A DNA stretch of 64,000 nt, taken from positions 186,001 through 250,000 of the forward strand of contig NZ_LNSB01000001.1 in the NCBI RefSeq assembly GCF_001468285.1. Direction: 5' to 3'. A program made the translations under genes and the position numbers. How positions within the stretch are numbered: position 1 is the stretch's first letter; each line of letters begins with the position of its first letter. This DNA comes from Sphingopyxis sp. HIX. GTDB taxonomy: Bacteria; Pseudomonadota; Alphaproteobacteria; Sphingomonadales; Sphingomonadaceae. Under the pieces are notes generated by a model that saw only the letters and a program-made list of their open reading frames with translations, was not told the origin of the DNA and ran no database searches. This document shows, in pieces, positions 53,569-63,177 of this stretch.

Positions 53569-53660
53569 GGGCTTTCTCCTTGGTGCATTAGTTTGATAAT
53601 ACACCTTGGAGAGAGCCGAGTCAAATCCTGTCCGCCCTCCCTGAAGGGGAGGAGCTTAGG

Positions 53661-54464
53661 TCAGGCGTCGATGCTGGTCTTCAGATCGCCGTGGACGAGC
53701 CCGCCGTCGACGGTGATCGTGTCGCCGACGACATAGTCGCCCGCCTTCGACGCGAGGAAGATCGCGGCGCCGGCCATGTCCTCGGGGACGCCGATGCGCT
53801 TCGTGGGAATGCTGAGCGCGACCGCATCGCCATGGTCGCGCGCGGCCTTGTTCATGTCCGACTGGAAAGCGCCCGGGGCGATCGCGGTGACGATGATGTT
53901 ATCGCTGACCAGCCGCGCCGCCATGCGCTTGGTAAGGTAGAGGATCGCGGCCTTCGACGCGTGGTAGCTGTAGGTTTCCCACGGGTTGAGGCGCATGCCG
54001 TCGATCGAGCCGATGTTGATCACCTTTGCCGGGCGCGCGGCGGAGCCGCCGGCCTTGAGCAGCCCGTGGAGCGCCTGCGTCAGGAAGAAGGGCGATTTGA
54101 CGTTGATGTCCATCACCTTGTCCCAGCCCGCCTCGGGGAAACCCTCGAAGGGTTCGCCCCATGCGGCGCCGGCATTATTGACGAGGATGTCGAGGCGTTC
54201 TTCGCGCGCTTCGAGCTCCTTGGCGAGCGCGCGGCAGCCCTCGACCGTCGCGAGATCGACGGGCAGGCCGATGACCTTGCCCGGGTAGCGCGTCTCGAAA
54301 TCGGCAACCGCGGCCTCGATCTGCGCCGACTTGCGCGCCGAGATATAGACGCGCGCGCAGCCCGCGGCGAGATAGCCCTCGACGATCATCTGGCCGATGC
54401 CGCGCGAGCCGCCGGTGACGAGCGCGATGCGGCCGTCGAGGCCGAACATGTCAGTGAGGTTCAT
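53661..54464 (-). CDS. SDR-family oxidoreductase
   Basis: A 267-residue short-chain dehydrogenase. The NAD(P) site is ALVTGGSRGIGQMI near residue 15, NNAGAAWGEP follows, and the catalytic Tyr-x-x-x-Lys is YSYHASK with Ser in NIGSIDG. It is of the FabG-like type; the substrate is probably a hydroxyacyl or alcohol of the catabolic cluster that follows. Confidence 0.88.
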   Translation of the reverse strand: MNLTDMFGLDGRIALVTGGSRGIGQMIVEGYLAAGCARVYISARKSAQIEAAVADFETRYPGKVIGLPVDLATVEGCRALAKELEAREERLDILVNNAGAAWGEPFEGFPEAGWDKVMDINVKSPFFLTQALHGLLKAGGSAARPAKVINIGSIDGMRLNPWETYSYHASKAAILYLTKRMAARLVSDNIIVTAIAPGAFQSDMNKAARDHGDAVALSIPTKRIGVPEDMAGAAIFLASKAGDYVVGDTITVDGGLVHGDLKTSIDA

Positions 54465-54480
54465 TGGTTGGACTCCAATA

Positions 54481-54560
54481 AATAGGGACAGTCCCTATTT
54501 TTCGTTCACGTTGTTTGCGGCGTCCGGGCCCGTCCGGAAAAATAGGGACTGTCCCTATTT
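54481..54560. repeat. Paired 20-bp palindromes after the acyl-CoA dehydrogenase operon
   Basis: AATAGGGACAGTCCCTATTT (54481-54500) and AATAGGGACTGTCCCTATTT (54541-54560) are near-identical, each a 9-bp stem with a single central base. The right one, with T-rich tails, could end the minus-strand ACAD transcripts. Confidence 0.65.
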
Positions 54561-54572
54561 ATTCGCTCGGCC

Positions 54573-55691
54573 TCAGTAGCCGTTCATCCGCGCGACCTGG
54601 TCGATGTGATAATGCACGTCGCCCATATATTCGGCGAGCGCGCGGTCGCGCTTCATATAGAGGCCGATGTCATATTCGTCGGTCATGCCGATGCCGCCGT
54701 GCATCTGCACGCCCTCGCGCACGGCGAGGTTGGCGGCGCGGCCGGCCTTGGCCTTGGCGACCGAGACCATCAGCTTGGCGCCCGGATTGCCCTCGTCGAG
54801 CAATTGCTGCGCCTTCATCACGGTCGCACGCGCGACTTCCATCTCGCCATAGAGATGCGCGGCGCGGTGCTGGAGGCCCTGGAACTCGCCGATCAGCTTG
54901 CCGAACTGCTTGCGTTCCTTGAGGTAGGTGACGGTCATGTCCATCGCGCCCTGCCCGACGCCGACCATTTCGGCGGCGGCACCGGTGCGGGTGGCGGCGA
55001 GCAGCGCGTCGAGGATCTCGCCGCCGGCATCGACCTCGCCGATCACGGCGTCGGCGTCGAGTTCGACACCGTCGAGGGTGACATGGCTCGCGAGGCTGGA
55101 ATCGACGAGGCGCCGCGGGTCGGCGGTGACGCCCTTCGCGTCCTTGGGCACCGCGAACAGGGTGATCCCGCCGTCGGTCTTCGCCGCGACGATGCTCATG
55201 TCGGCGACATGGCCGTGGAGCACGAAGCTCTTCTTGCCGTCGAGGCGGAAGCCGTTGCCGCTACGCGTCGCGGTCGCCGCGATGCGGTCGGGGCGGTGCT
55301 TCGCGCCCTCGTCGATCGCGAGCGCGACGATCGCTTCGCCCGATGCGATCGCGGGGAGCCAGCGACCCGCCTGCGTGCCGCCCGCCTTCGCGAGCGCGGC
55401 GACGGCGCCGACGCTGGTCGCGAGGAAGGGCGACGGGGTCAGGTTGCGGCCAATTTCCTCGAGCACGATGCCCGCCTCCATATGCCCCATGCCGAGCCCG
55501 CCATGCGCCTCCGGCACGAGCATGCCGGGCAGCCCCATTTCGGTGAACTGCGCCCAGAGGTCGCGCGAGAAGCCGGTGGCGTCGGCACTGTCGCGCAGCT
55601 TGCGGAGGTGCGAGACAGGGGCCTGTTCGGCCACGAAGGGCGCGACGCTGTCCTTGAGCATCGCCTGGTCGTCATTGTGATAGAGCGGCAT
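54573..55691 (-). CDS. Acyl-CoA dehydrogenase, putative non-catalytic partner
   Basis: A 372-residue FAD enzyme-fold protein. Family parts seen are LPGMLVPEAHGGLGMGHMEA, RKQFGKLIGEFQGLQH and REGVQMHGGIGMTDEYDIGL. The C-terminal part where most ACADs have the EGT segment reads ALAEYMGDVHYHIDQ and lacks it. The gene lies three bases after a second ACAD that keeps the segment. Such pairs form mixed tetramers in which only one partner is active, as in steroid side-chain enzymes. That role is inferred. Confidence 0.85.
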   Translation of the reverse strand: MPLYHNDDQAMLKDSVAPFVAEQAPVSHLRKLRDSADATGFSRDLWAQFTEMGLPGMLVPEAHGGLGMGHMEAGIVLEEIGRNLTPSPFLATSVGAVAALAKAGGTQAGRWLPAIASGEAIVALAIDEGAKHRPDRIAATATRSGNGFRLDGKKSFVLHGHVADMSIVAAKTDGGITLFAVPKDAKGVTADPRRLVDSSLASHVTLDGVELDADAVIGEVDAGGEILDALLAATRTGAAAEMVGVGQGAMDMTVTYLKERKQFGKLIGEFQGLQHRAAHLYGEMEVARATVMKAQQLLDEGNPGAKLMVSVAKAKAGRAANLAVREGVQMHGGIGMTDEYDIGLYMKRDRALAEYMGDVHYHIDQVARMNGY

Positions 55692-55694
55692 GGG

Positions 55695-56876
55695 TCAGGC
55701 TCCGGGCAGGTCGAGGATACGCTTGGCGATGACGTTGAGCATGACTTCGCTCGTCCCGCCTTCGATCGAATTGGCCTTGGTGCGGAGCCAGCCGCGCGCG
55801 CGGGCGCCGCCCTTGGTCTCTTCGCTGTCCCATTCGAGCGCTTCGCTGCCGCCGCCCGACATGACGAGCTCGTGGCGGCGCTTGTTGAGCTCGGTCCCGA
55901 CATATTTCATCATGTTCGAGCTGGCCGGATGCGCACGCCCGGTCTTCCACATGTCCATGAAGCGCTCGCCCATCGCGCGATAGGCAAACACATCGACGTC
56001 GAAGGCCGCCATTTCGGCGCGCAGGATCGGGTCGTCGAGTTCGCCCGCGGCGTTCTTGCCGAAGGCCTTGGCGAAGGCGCCGCCGATGCTGACCATATCG
56101 CCGCCCGCGCCGCCGCCCGAGATCATCTCGCGCTCGTGGCCGAGCAGATATTTGGCGACGTCCCAGCCGCGATTGATCTCTCCGATGAACTGCGTCTTCG
56201 GCACCGCGACATCGTCGAAGAAGGTTTCGCAGAAGGGCGAGTTGCCGCTGATCAGCAGGATCGGCTTGGTCGTGACGCCCTTGCTCTCCATGTCGAAGAG
56301 CATGAAGGTGATGCCCTGATATTTGTTCGTCTTGTCGGTGCGGACGAGGCAGAAGATCCAGTCGGCCTTGTCGGCGTAGCTGGTCCAGATCTTCGAGCCG
56401 TTGACGACCCAATGGTCGCCCTTGTCCTCGCCGAAGGTCTGGAGCGAGACGAGGTCGCTGCCCGAACCGGGCTCGCTATAGCCTTGGCACCAGCGGATCT
56501 CGCCGCGCGCGATTTCGCCCAGATAATGGACCTTCTGCTCTTCGGTGCCGAATTGCAGCAGCGCGGGGCCGAGCATCCAGATGCCGAAACTCTGGAGCGG
56601 CGGGCGGGCATTGATGCGCGCCATTTCTTGGCGGAAAACCTTGGCCTGTTCGGGGTTGAGGCCCGCGCCGCCATAGGCCTTGGGCCAGTCGGGCACGGTA
56701 TAGCCCTTGGCGACGCAGCGTTCGAGCCACAGCTTCTGCGCGTCGTTCTTGAAGACCATCTTGCGCCCGCCCCAGCAGACATCGTCCTCGTCGCGGACGG
56801 GTTCGCGCATTTCGGGGGGGCAATTTTCTTCCAACCAGGCGCGCACTTCGGCGCGGAAAGCGTCCAGATCGCTCAT
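55695..56876 (-). CDS. Acyl-CoA dehydrogenase
   Basis: A 393-residue FAD enzyme that makes the alpha-beta double bond of acyl-CoA. The FAD segments are CQGYSEPGSGSDLVSLQT and WVVNGSKIWTSYADKADWIF, and the C-terminal IEGGTSEVMLNVIAKRIL holds the typical active-site segment missing from its neighbour. The start MSDLDAFRAEV at 56876 is preferred over an upstream ATG. The two ACAD genes are three bases apart and surely co-expressed. Confidence 0.9.
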   Translation of the reverse strand: MSDLDAFRAEVRAWLEENCPPEMREPVRDEDDVCWGGRKMVFKNDAQKLWLERCVAKGYTVPDWPKAYGGAGLNPEQAKVFRQEMARINARPPLQSFGIWMLGPALLQFGTEEQKVHYLGEIARGEIRWCQGYSEPGSGSDLVSLQTFGEDKGDHWVVNGSKIWTSYADKADWIFCLVRTDKTNKYQGITFMLFDMESKGVTTKPILLISGNSPFCETFFDDVAVPKTQFIGEINRGWDVAKYLLGHEREMISGGGAGGDMVSIGGAFAKAFGKNAAGELDDPILRAEMAAFDVDVFAYRAMGERFMDMWKTGRAHPASSNMMKYVGTELNKRRHELVMSGGGSEALEWDSEETKGGARARGWLRTKANSIEGGTSEVMLNVIAKRILDLPGA

Positions 56877-57048
56877 CGCAGGGGCTCCTCTTCCGGCGGG
56901 CAAATTAGGGGGAGTCGGCTGCTTTACGCAAGCGTCAACTTGGGAAGGCCGACCTGCCGTTACGGCGCCGTAGCGTCGGATTGCGGGCCGTTGACGCGGC
57001 TTCCGGCGCGCCTAAGCTAGGTCGCAAAAGAAAACGGGAGCAGAGGAT

Positions 57049-57906
57049 ATGCGATTCGCAGGCAAGGTCGCCGTGGTCACCGGCGCGGCATCGGGCATCG
57101 GCAAGGCGACGGTCTTGAAACTGGCGAGCGAGGGCGCGCATGTCTTCGCCGCCGACATCGACCTCGCGGGCGGGCAGGCGCTCGCCGCTTCGTCGAACGG
57201 CAAGATCGACTTCGTCCCGTGCGACGTGACGCGCCCCGCCGATATCGAGATATTGATGGACACCGCCGCGGCGAAGGGCGGCGGGATCGACATCCTGTTC
57301 AACAATGCCGCCGCGGGCGGCGACCGCGCGCCGATCGACGAGATCAGCCCCGAGGGATGGGACCGGACGATGGACCTGGTGCTGAAGTCCGTGGCGATGG
57401 GCATCCGCTACGCCGCACCGCATATGAAGCATCGGCCGGGCGCGAGCATCGTCAACACCGCGAGCGTCGCGGCGCTCGGCGCGGGCTATTCGCCGATCGC
57501 CTATGCCGTCGCCAAGGCAGGGGTGCTGCACCTGTCGAAGGTCGCCGCGACCGACCTCGCGCAATACGGCATCCGCGTGAACGCGATCTGCCCTGGCTTC
57601 ATCAACACCAATATCTTCACCGCGTCGCTCGAGGTGCCCGACGCGATGAAGGCGCAGGCGAACGAGATCATTGCCGGCATGAGCGCGCAGGCGCAGCCCG
57701 TCGCGCGCGGCGGCCAGCCCGAGGATATCGCCAATGCGGTCGCCTATCTCGCGAGCGAGGAGTCGAGCTTCATGACCGGCACGCACCTGCTGGTCGACGG
57801 CGGGCTGACGATCGGCCAGCGCCACGCCTGGGACAAGGAGAGCCCGGGCATGTTCGACGCGCTGACCCAGATGGAGGAGGCGGCGAAGGCGGGAGCCGCG
57901 GCGTGA
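57049..57906 (+). CDS. SDR-family oxidoreductase
   Basis: A 285-residue short-chain dehydrogenase. The nucleotide site is VVTGAASGIGKATV, NNAAAGGDRAP follows, and the catalytic Tyr/Lys is in YSPIAYAVAKAGVLHLSK. The C-terminus GTHLLVDGGLTIGQRHAWDK and a 30-residue tail are typical of the classical type. It is coupled (GTGA) to the MFS gene, so both likely serve one substrate. Confidence 0.88.
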   Translation: MRFAGKVAVVTGAASGIGKATVLKLASEGAHVFAADIDLAGGQALAASSNGKIDFVPCDVTRPADIEILMDTAAAKGGGIDILFNNAAAGGDRAPIDEISPEGWDRTMDLVLKSVAMGIRYAAPHMKHRPGASIVNTASVAALGAGYSPIAYAVAKAGVLHLSKVAATDLAQYGIRVNAICPGFINTNIFTASLEVPDAMKAQANEIIAGMSAQAQPVARGGQPEDIANAVAYLASEESSFMTGTHLLVDGGLTIGQRHAWDKESPGMFDALTQMEEAAKAGAAA

Positions 57907-59363
57907 CCGCCGCCGCCAAGGCCGTGCCCGACGCGCGGCGGCTGCCCGTCTGGCTCAAGGCCACCCACGGGCTGGGCAGCATCGCCTATGGCGTCAAGGA
58001 CAATGGTTTCGCGACCTTCCTGCTGCTGTTCTACAACCAGGTCATCGGGCTCGACGCGGGCGTCGTCGGCGCCGCGATCATGGTCGCGCTGTTTGCCGAC
58101 GCGCTGGTCGATCCGATCATCGGCGAGCTGACCGACCGCACGCGCAGCCGCTGGGGGCGCCGCCTGCCCTGGCTTTACGGCGCGCCGATTCCGCTCGCGA
58201 TCATGTGGATGCTGCTGTGGAGCCCGCCCGAGATGAGCGACGCCGCGACGATCGGCTGGCTGATCGCCTTTGCGATCATCGTGCGCGCGCTGGTGTCGAT
58301 GTGCGAGGTGCCGTCGGTCGCGATCGTGCCCGAGCTGACCGCCGATTATGACGAGCGCACGGTAGTGATGCGCTATCGCTTCCTGTTCGGCTGGGGCGGC
58401 GGCCTCCTGATCCTGCTGCTCGCTTATGGCGTGTTCTTCGGCGGGCCGAAGGGGCTCGTCGATCCCGACGGCTATTTCCCCTATGCGCTGACCGGGGCGC
58501 TGATGATGGCGGGCGCGGTGATGATCTCCGCCGCGGGACAGCACAAGCGGATCGCGGTGTCGAACCTGGCCGATGCGAAGCCGGCGGGCAGCATCGGCGA
58601 TATATTGCGCGAGATGAAGAAGACGCTGTCGAACCGCGCCTTCCTGTGGCTGATCTTCGCCGCGCTGTTCGGCTTCATCAACCAGGGCATCACCTTCTCG
58701 ATGACCAATTATATGCTCGGATTTTTCTGGAAGCTCGATCAGGGCGAGATGATCACATACGTCTTCCTGCTGTTCGGGACGATGATCGCGGCCTTTCTGC
58801 TCGTCGCCCCGCTGTCGCGGGCGCTCGGCAAGCGCGAGGGGGCGATCGCCGCGGGGGCGATCACGCTGACCGTCAACACGGCGATGTATTTCACCTGGAT
58901 CCAGGGGGTCTTCCCCGGCCTGCCCGGCAAGCCCGCGGTCGAGGCGATGTTCGCGCTGGTCTTCGTCTCGAACACCTTCGCGATCATCCTGATGATCCTG
59001 TCCTCGTCGATGATGGCCGACGTCGTCGAAGCCTCGCAGAGCGAGACCGGGCGGCGGTCCGAGGGGCTGTTCTTCGCGGGCTATTTCTTCATGCAGAAAT
59101 GCGCGACGGGCATCGGCATCTTCATCGCGGGGCAGATATTGTCCTACGCCGCCTTCCCCGCCGCGGCGAAGCCCGGCGAGGTCGGCGATGCGGTGCTCAC
59201 CGACCTCGCCTGGGGCTATATGCTCGCGGTGCTGGTGATCGGGCTGATGGGGCTGATCGTGACGCGGCAATTCCCGATCTCGCGCGCCGATCACGAGGCG
59301 CGGCTGGCGTTGCTCGACGATGCGGCGCGCGCCGAGCCCGACGCGAGCGGCGCGCATCCGTAA
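57903..59363 (+). CDS. MFS transporter, GPH (MelB-like) family
   Basis: A 486-residue membrane protein of twelve helices. The GPH hallmarks are [20 protein letters not shown] at the start and [20 protein letters not shown] after helix 2, with TYV and [11 protein letters not shown] later. The GTG at 57903 overlaps the SDR stop. Members carry glycosides, but sphingomonad homologues often sit in catabolic clusters, so the substrate may be a hydrophobic acid or alcohol. Confidence 0.87.
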   Translation: MTAAAKAVPDARRLPVWLKATHGLGSIAYGVKDNGFATFLLLFYNQVIGLDAGVVGAAIMVALFADALVDPIIGELTDRTRSRWGRRLPWLYGAPIPLAIMWMLLWSPPEMSDAATIGWLIAFAIIVRALVSMCEVPSVAIVPELTADYDERTVVMRYRFLFGWGGGLLILLLAYGVFFGGPKGLVDPDGYFPYALTGALMMAGAVMISAAGQHKRIAVSNLADAKPAGSIGDILREMKKTLSNRAFLWLIFAALFGFINQGITFSMTNYMLGFFWKLDQGEMITYVFLLFGTMIAAFLLVAPLSRALGKREGAIAAGAITLTVNTAMYFTWIQGVFPGLPGKPAVEAMFALVFVSNTFAIILMILSSSMMADVVEASQSETGRRSEGLFFAGYFFMQKCATGIGIFIAGQILSYAAFPAAAKPGEVGDAVLTDLAWGYMLAVLVIGLMGLIVTRQFPISRADHEARLALLDDAARAEPDASGAHP

Positions 59364-59473
59364 CGGAAAAATGCGCCGCGCGGCGAAAGGGTGTAATTTT
59401 AGGGCTGCAAGGCTTGGCAGCGCGGACGAATCGGTCCAAGGGCTTACGTGAACGTAAAGGGAAAGGAACACAG

Positions 59474-60763
59474 ATGGATTTCGACCTCACCGAACGGCAG
59501 CAATATTGGCAGGGCCGCGTGCGCGAATTCATCGATCGCAAGATCCGCCCCGCGGTGCCGACCTATTATGAGCAGGACGCCGCCGGCGACCGCTGGAAAG
59601 TGATCCAGATCGTCGAGGATCTGAAGGCCGAGGCGAAGGCCGCGGGCATCTGGAACCTGTTCATGCCGCCGCGGAGCGCCGCGCACCACCATGTCGACGA
59701 GACCTTCGAGTTCGAGGGGCCCGGCCTCACCAACCTCGAATATGCGCTCTGCGCCGAGGAGATGGGGCGCGTCGGCTTCGCGAGCGAAGTGTTCAACTGC
59801 TCGGCGCCCGATACCGGCAATATGGAAGTGTTCCATCGTTACGGCACGCGCGCGCAGAAGGAAAAATATCTCGGCCGCCTGATGAATGGCGAGATCCGCT
59901 CGGCCTTCCTGATGACCGAGCCCGCGGTCGCTTCGTCCGACGCGACCAACATCGAGACGCGGATCGAGCGCGACGGCGACGACTATGTCATCAACGGCAC
60001 CAAATGGTGGTCGTCGGGCGCGGGCGACCCGCGCTGCGAGATCGCGATCGTGATGGGCAAGACCGACTTCGGCGCCAAGCGCCACCAGCAGCAGTCGATG
60101 GTGCTGATGCCGCTGAATTCGCCGGGGGTGAACATCAAGCGCCACCTGCCCGTCTTCGGCTATGACGACGCGCCGCACGGCCATATGGAAATCGAGCTGA
60201 AGGACGTGCGCGTCAACGCCGAGGAAGCGATGCTGCTGGGCGAAGGCCGCGGCTTCGAGATCGCGCAGGGACGCCTCGGGCCGGGCCGCATCCATCACTG
60301 CATGCGCACGATCGGTGTTGCGGAAGAGGCGATTTCGAAGATGGCGAAGCGGCTGCAGTCGCGCGTCGCCTTCGGCAAGAAGATCGCCGAATACAGCATC
60401 TGGGAGCATCGCATCGCGCGCGCGCGCATCGATATCGAGATGACGCGCCTGCTGTGCCTCAAGGCCGCCGACATGATGGACAAGGTCGGCAACAAGTCGG
60501 CCGCGGCCGAAATCGCGATGATCAAGGTACAGGCGCCGAACATGGCGCTGTCGATCATCGACGACGCGATCCAGGCGCACGGCGCCGGCGGCGTGTCGGA
60601 GGATTTCGGGCTGGCCAAGGCCTATGCGCACCAGCGCACGCTGCGCCTGGCCGACGGTCCCGACGAGGTCCACGAACGCGCGATCGCGCGGATCGAATTC
60701 GCCAAGCACAGCGAAGCGAGCGAGCCGGGCTTTTCGTCGGGCGACATCGGCGTTTCGCGCTAA
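59474..60763 (+). CDS. ACAD10/11-type acyl-CoA dehydrogenase
   Basis: A 429-residue FAD enzyme. Its segments match the dehydrogenase part of animal ACAD10/ACAD11 closely: [63 protein letters not shown] and [20 protein letters not shown], with [13 protein letters not shown] at the end. The animal proteins fuse it to an APH kinase; here the kinase is a separate gene at 62110. GAAAGGAA stands upstream of the ATG at 59474. It likely works on 4-hydroxyacyl-CoA by family inference. Confidence 0.93.
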   Translation: MDFDLTERQQYWQGRVREFIDRKIRPAVPTYYEQDAAGDRWKVIQIVEDLKAEAKAAGIWNLFMPPRSAAHHHVDETFEFEGPGLTNLEYALCAEEMGRVGFASEVFNCSAPDTGNMEVFHRYGTRAQKEKYLGRLMNGEIRSAFLMTEPAVASSDATNIETRIERDGDDYVINGTKWWSSGAGDPRCEIAIVMGKTDFGAKRHQQQSMVLMPLNSPGVNIKRHLPVFGYDDAPHGHMEIELKDVRVNAEEAMLLGEGRGFEIAQGRLGPGRIHHCMRTIGVAEEAISKMAKRLQSRVAFGKKIAEYSIWEHRIARARIDIEMTRLLCLKAADMMDKVGNKSAAAEIAMIKVQAPNMALSIIDDAIQAHGAGGVSEDFGLAKAYAHQRTLRLADGPDEVHERAIARIEFAKHSEASEPGFSSGDIGVSR

Positions 60764-60771
60764 AGCATAAT

Positions 60772-60853
60772 CCGTTCGTGCCGAGCTTGTCGAAGCACCG
60801 TCCTTCCTTGTCCCGAAGAAAGAACGGCCCTTCGACAGGCTCAGGGCGAACGG
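60772..60853. repeat. Palindromic repeat between two catabolic genes
   Basis: CCGTTCGTGCCGAGCTTGTCG on its left, shortened here as CCGTTCGTGCCGAGCTTGTC, and GCCCTTCGACAGGCTCAGGG with GCGAACGG on its right are imperfect inverse arms. This TTCGACAGGCTCAGGGCGAA unit is a common dispersed type in related genomes. It stands between the ACAD and alcohol dehydrogenase genes on the same strand. Confidence 0.65.
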
Positions 60854-60869
60854 CCTGAGAGGACAGTTC

Positions 60870-61961
60870 ATGACCAAAGCCGCCATCCTGATCGAAGCCG
60901 GCCAGCCGCTGTCGATCGAGACCGTCCAGATCGCCGATTGCGGCCCGCACGAGGTGCGCATCCGCACCGCGGCCTGCGGCCTGTGCCATTCGGACCTGCA
61001 TTTCATCGACGGCGCCTATCCGCATCCCCTTCCGGCGATCCCGGGCCATGAGGCGGCGGGGATCGTCGAGGCGGTGGGCAGCGAGGTGCGTATGGTCAAG
61101 GTCGGCGACGCGGTGGTGACCTGCCTCAGCGCCTTCTGCGGCCACTGCGAATTCTGCGTTTCGGGCCGCATGTCCTTGTGCATGGGCGGCGACACGCGCC
61201 GCGCGCCCGGCCAGCCGCCGCGCATCACGCGCCCCGACGGCAGCGTGGTCAACCAGATGCTCAACCTCAGCGCCTTTGCCGAGACGATGCTGGTGCACGA
61301 ACATGCCTGCGTGCGCATCGACCCCGACATGCCGCTCGACCGCGCCGCGGTGATCGGCTGCGCGGTGACCACCGGCGCGGGAACGATCTTCAACGCGTGC
61401 AAGGTGACCCCGGGCGAGACCGTCGCGGTGGTCGGCTGCGGCGGCGTGGGCCTCGCGACGATCAACGCCGCGAAGATCGCCGGCGCGGGGCGCATCATCG
61501 CCGCCGACCCGGTGCCCGAGAAGCGCGAACTCGCGAAGAAGCTCGGCGCGACCGACGTCGTCGATGCGCTGTCCGACGATGCCGCGAAGCAAATCCTCGA
61601 AATCTCGAAGGGCGGGGTCGATCATGCGATCGAGGCCGTGGGACGTCCCGCCTCGGCGAGCCTCGCGGTTGCGTCGCTGCGCCGCGGCGGCACCGCGACG
61701 ATCCTGGGCATGATGCCTTTGTCCGAAAAGGTCGGCCTGTCGGCGATGGACCTGCTCAGCGGCAAGAAATTGCAGGGCGCGATCATGGGGGGCAACCGCT
61801 TCCCCGTCGATATCCCGCGGCTCGTCGATTTTTACCTGCGCGGGCTGCTCGACCTCGACAGCATCGTCGCCGAGACGATCCCGCTCGAAAAGGTCAACGA
61901 AGGGTTCGAAGCCATGAAGAAGGGCGATGCCGCGCGGTCGGTGATCGTGTTCGACCAGTGA
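60870..61961 (+). CDS. Zinc-dependent alcohol dehydrogenase
   Basis: A 363-residue MDR-family enzyme. The catalytic zinc ligands are Cys in CGLCHSDLHF and GHEAAGIVEAVGS, and the structural-zinc cysteines are CGHCEFCVSGRMSLC. The NAD site is VVGCGGVGLATINAAKIAGA. It is class III/aryl-alcohol-like and could oxidise an alcohol of the same pathway. It follows the ACAD by 106 bases with a repeat between. Confidence 0.92.
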   Translation: MTKAAILIEAGQPLSIETVQIADCGPHEVRIRTAACGLCHSDLHFIDGAYPHPLPAIPGHEAAGIVEAVGSEVRMVKVGDAVVTCLSAFCGHCEFCVSGRMSLCMGGDTRRAPGQPPRITRPDGSVVNQMLNLSAFAETMLVHEHACVRIDPDMPLDRAAVIGCAVTTGAGTIFNACKVTPGETVAVVGCGGVGLATINAAKIAGAGRIIAADPVPEKRELAKKLGATDVVDALSDDAAKQILEISKGGVDHAIEAVGRPASASLAVASLRRGGTATILGMMPLSEKVGLSAMDLLSGKKLQGAIMGGNRFPVDIPRLVDFYLRGLLDLDSIVAETIPLEKVNEGFEAMKKGDAARSVIVFDQ

Positions 61962-61978
61962 CGCGCGCGATGATCATT

Positions 61979-62106
61979 CACACCCTCCCCTTCAGGGGAG
62001 GGCAGCGAGACTTGGGAACTTGTTCCCTAGTCGCAGCGGGTGGGGGCCGTCGGCCTCGCGCAAGGCCGATGGCCCCCACCCCAACCCCTCCCCTGAAGGG
62101 GAGGGG
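61979..62106. repeat. Long inverted repeat inside the catabolic cluster
   Basis: CACCCTCCCCTTCAGGGGAG on the left and CCCCTCCCCTGAAGGGGAGG on the right are inverse arms; inner parts GGGGGCCGTCGGCC and GGCCGATGGCCCCC also pair. It ends four bases before the phosphotransferase ATG, so its last GGGGAGGGG may double as the ribosome site. Confidence 0.65.
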
Positions 62107-62109
62107 CTT

Positions 62110-63177
62110 ATGACCTTGGACGCGCAAAAGGCCTTCAGCGGCACCGTCGCGCCCGAGGGCGCCGACGTGCTCGACGAGGCGAAGCTGACCGCGTGGATGG
62201 AAGCCAATGTCGAGGGGTTCGAGGGACCGCTGACGCAGGGCAAGTTCGCCGGCGGCCAGTCGAACCCGACCTACAAGATCTCGGCGCCGTCGGGCCATTA
62301 TGTCCTCCGCCGCAAGCCCTTCGGCCCGTTGCTTCCCTCGGCGCATGCGGTCGACCGCGAATATAAGGTGCAGGCGGGTCTGTATAAGACGGGCTTTCCC
62401 GTCGCGCGCCAGTACGGCCTCTGCACCGACGACAGCGTCGTCGGCAGCTGGTTCTATGTCATGGGCATGGTCGACGGGCAGACGATCTGGGACGGCGCGA
62501 TGCCGGGATCGACCCCCGAGAATCGCCGCGCAACCTATGAAGCGATGATCGATACGCTGGCGGCGCTGCACAATGTCGATGTCGAGGCCGCGGGGCTTTC
62601 GGACTATGGCAAGCCCGGCAATTATTTCGGTCGCCAGGTCGACCGCTGGACCAAGCAGTACCGCCTCTCCGAAACCGAGACGATGGACGAGATGGAACAG
62701 CTGATCGCCTGGTTGCCCGCGACCTTGCCCGAGCAGACGCGCACCAGCGTCGTCCACGGCGATTACCGCATCGACAATATGATCTTTGCGAAAGACCGGC
62801 CGCAAGTGCTCGCGGTGCTCGACTGGGAATTGTCGACGCTGGGCGATCCGCTCGCCGATTTCACTTACGTGGCAATGGCGTGGGTGACCGAAAATGGCGG
62901 GCGTTCGGGGGTCGAGGATCTCGATCGCAAGGCGCTGGGCATTCCCGAGCTCGACGAGATGGTCGCGCGTTATTGCGCCGCCACCGGGCGCACCGGCGTG
63001 CCCGACATGAACTGGTATTTCGCCTATAATTTCTTCCGCCTCGCGGGGATCATCCAGGGGATCAAGAAGCGCGTGATCGACGGCACCGCCTCGTCGCAGC
63101 ATGCGCGCGACATGTCCGAACGCGTCCGCCCGCTCGCCGAAAAGGCATGGGCCTTTGCGAAGAAGGCGGGCGCATGA
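62110..63177 (+). CDS. APH-fold phosphotransferase (ACAD10/11 kinase-domain type)
   Basis: A 355-residue protein of the phosphotransferase/aminoglycoside-kinase-like family. Segments are GGQSNPTYKI, YVLRRKPFGPLLPSAHAV and the catalytic loop VVHGDYRIDNMIF, with the metal DWELSTLGDPLADF. The catalytic Asp is in HGDYRIDN. It matches the N-terminal kinase domain of ACAD10/11, which phosphorylates 4-hydroxyacyl-CoA. The stop overlaps the next SDR start by ATGA. This is not an antibiotic-resistance gene on this evidence. Confidence 0.92.
   Translation: MTLDAQKAFSGTVAPEGADVLDEAKLTAWMEANVEGFEGPLTQGKFAGGQSNPTYKISAPSGHYVLRRKPFGPLLPSAHAVDREYKVQAGLYKTGFPVARQYGLCTDDSVVGSWFYVMGMVDGQTIWDGAMPGSTPENRRATYEAMIDTLAALHNVDVEAAGLSDYGKPGNYFGRQVDRWTKQYRLSETETMDEMEQLIAWLPATLPEQTRTSVVHGDYRIDNMIFAKDRPQVLAVLDWELSTLGDPLADFTYVAMAWVTENGGRSGVEDLDRKALGIPELDEMVARYCAATGRTGVPDMNWYFAYNFFRLAGIIQGIKKRVIDGTASSQHARDMSERVRPLAEKAWAFAKKAGA

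Noticed and set aside
62110-63177. Aminoglycoside resistance
   Set aside because: The fold is shared, but the sequence matches the ACAD10/11 kinase type and sits in a fatty-acid-type cluster.
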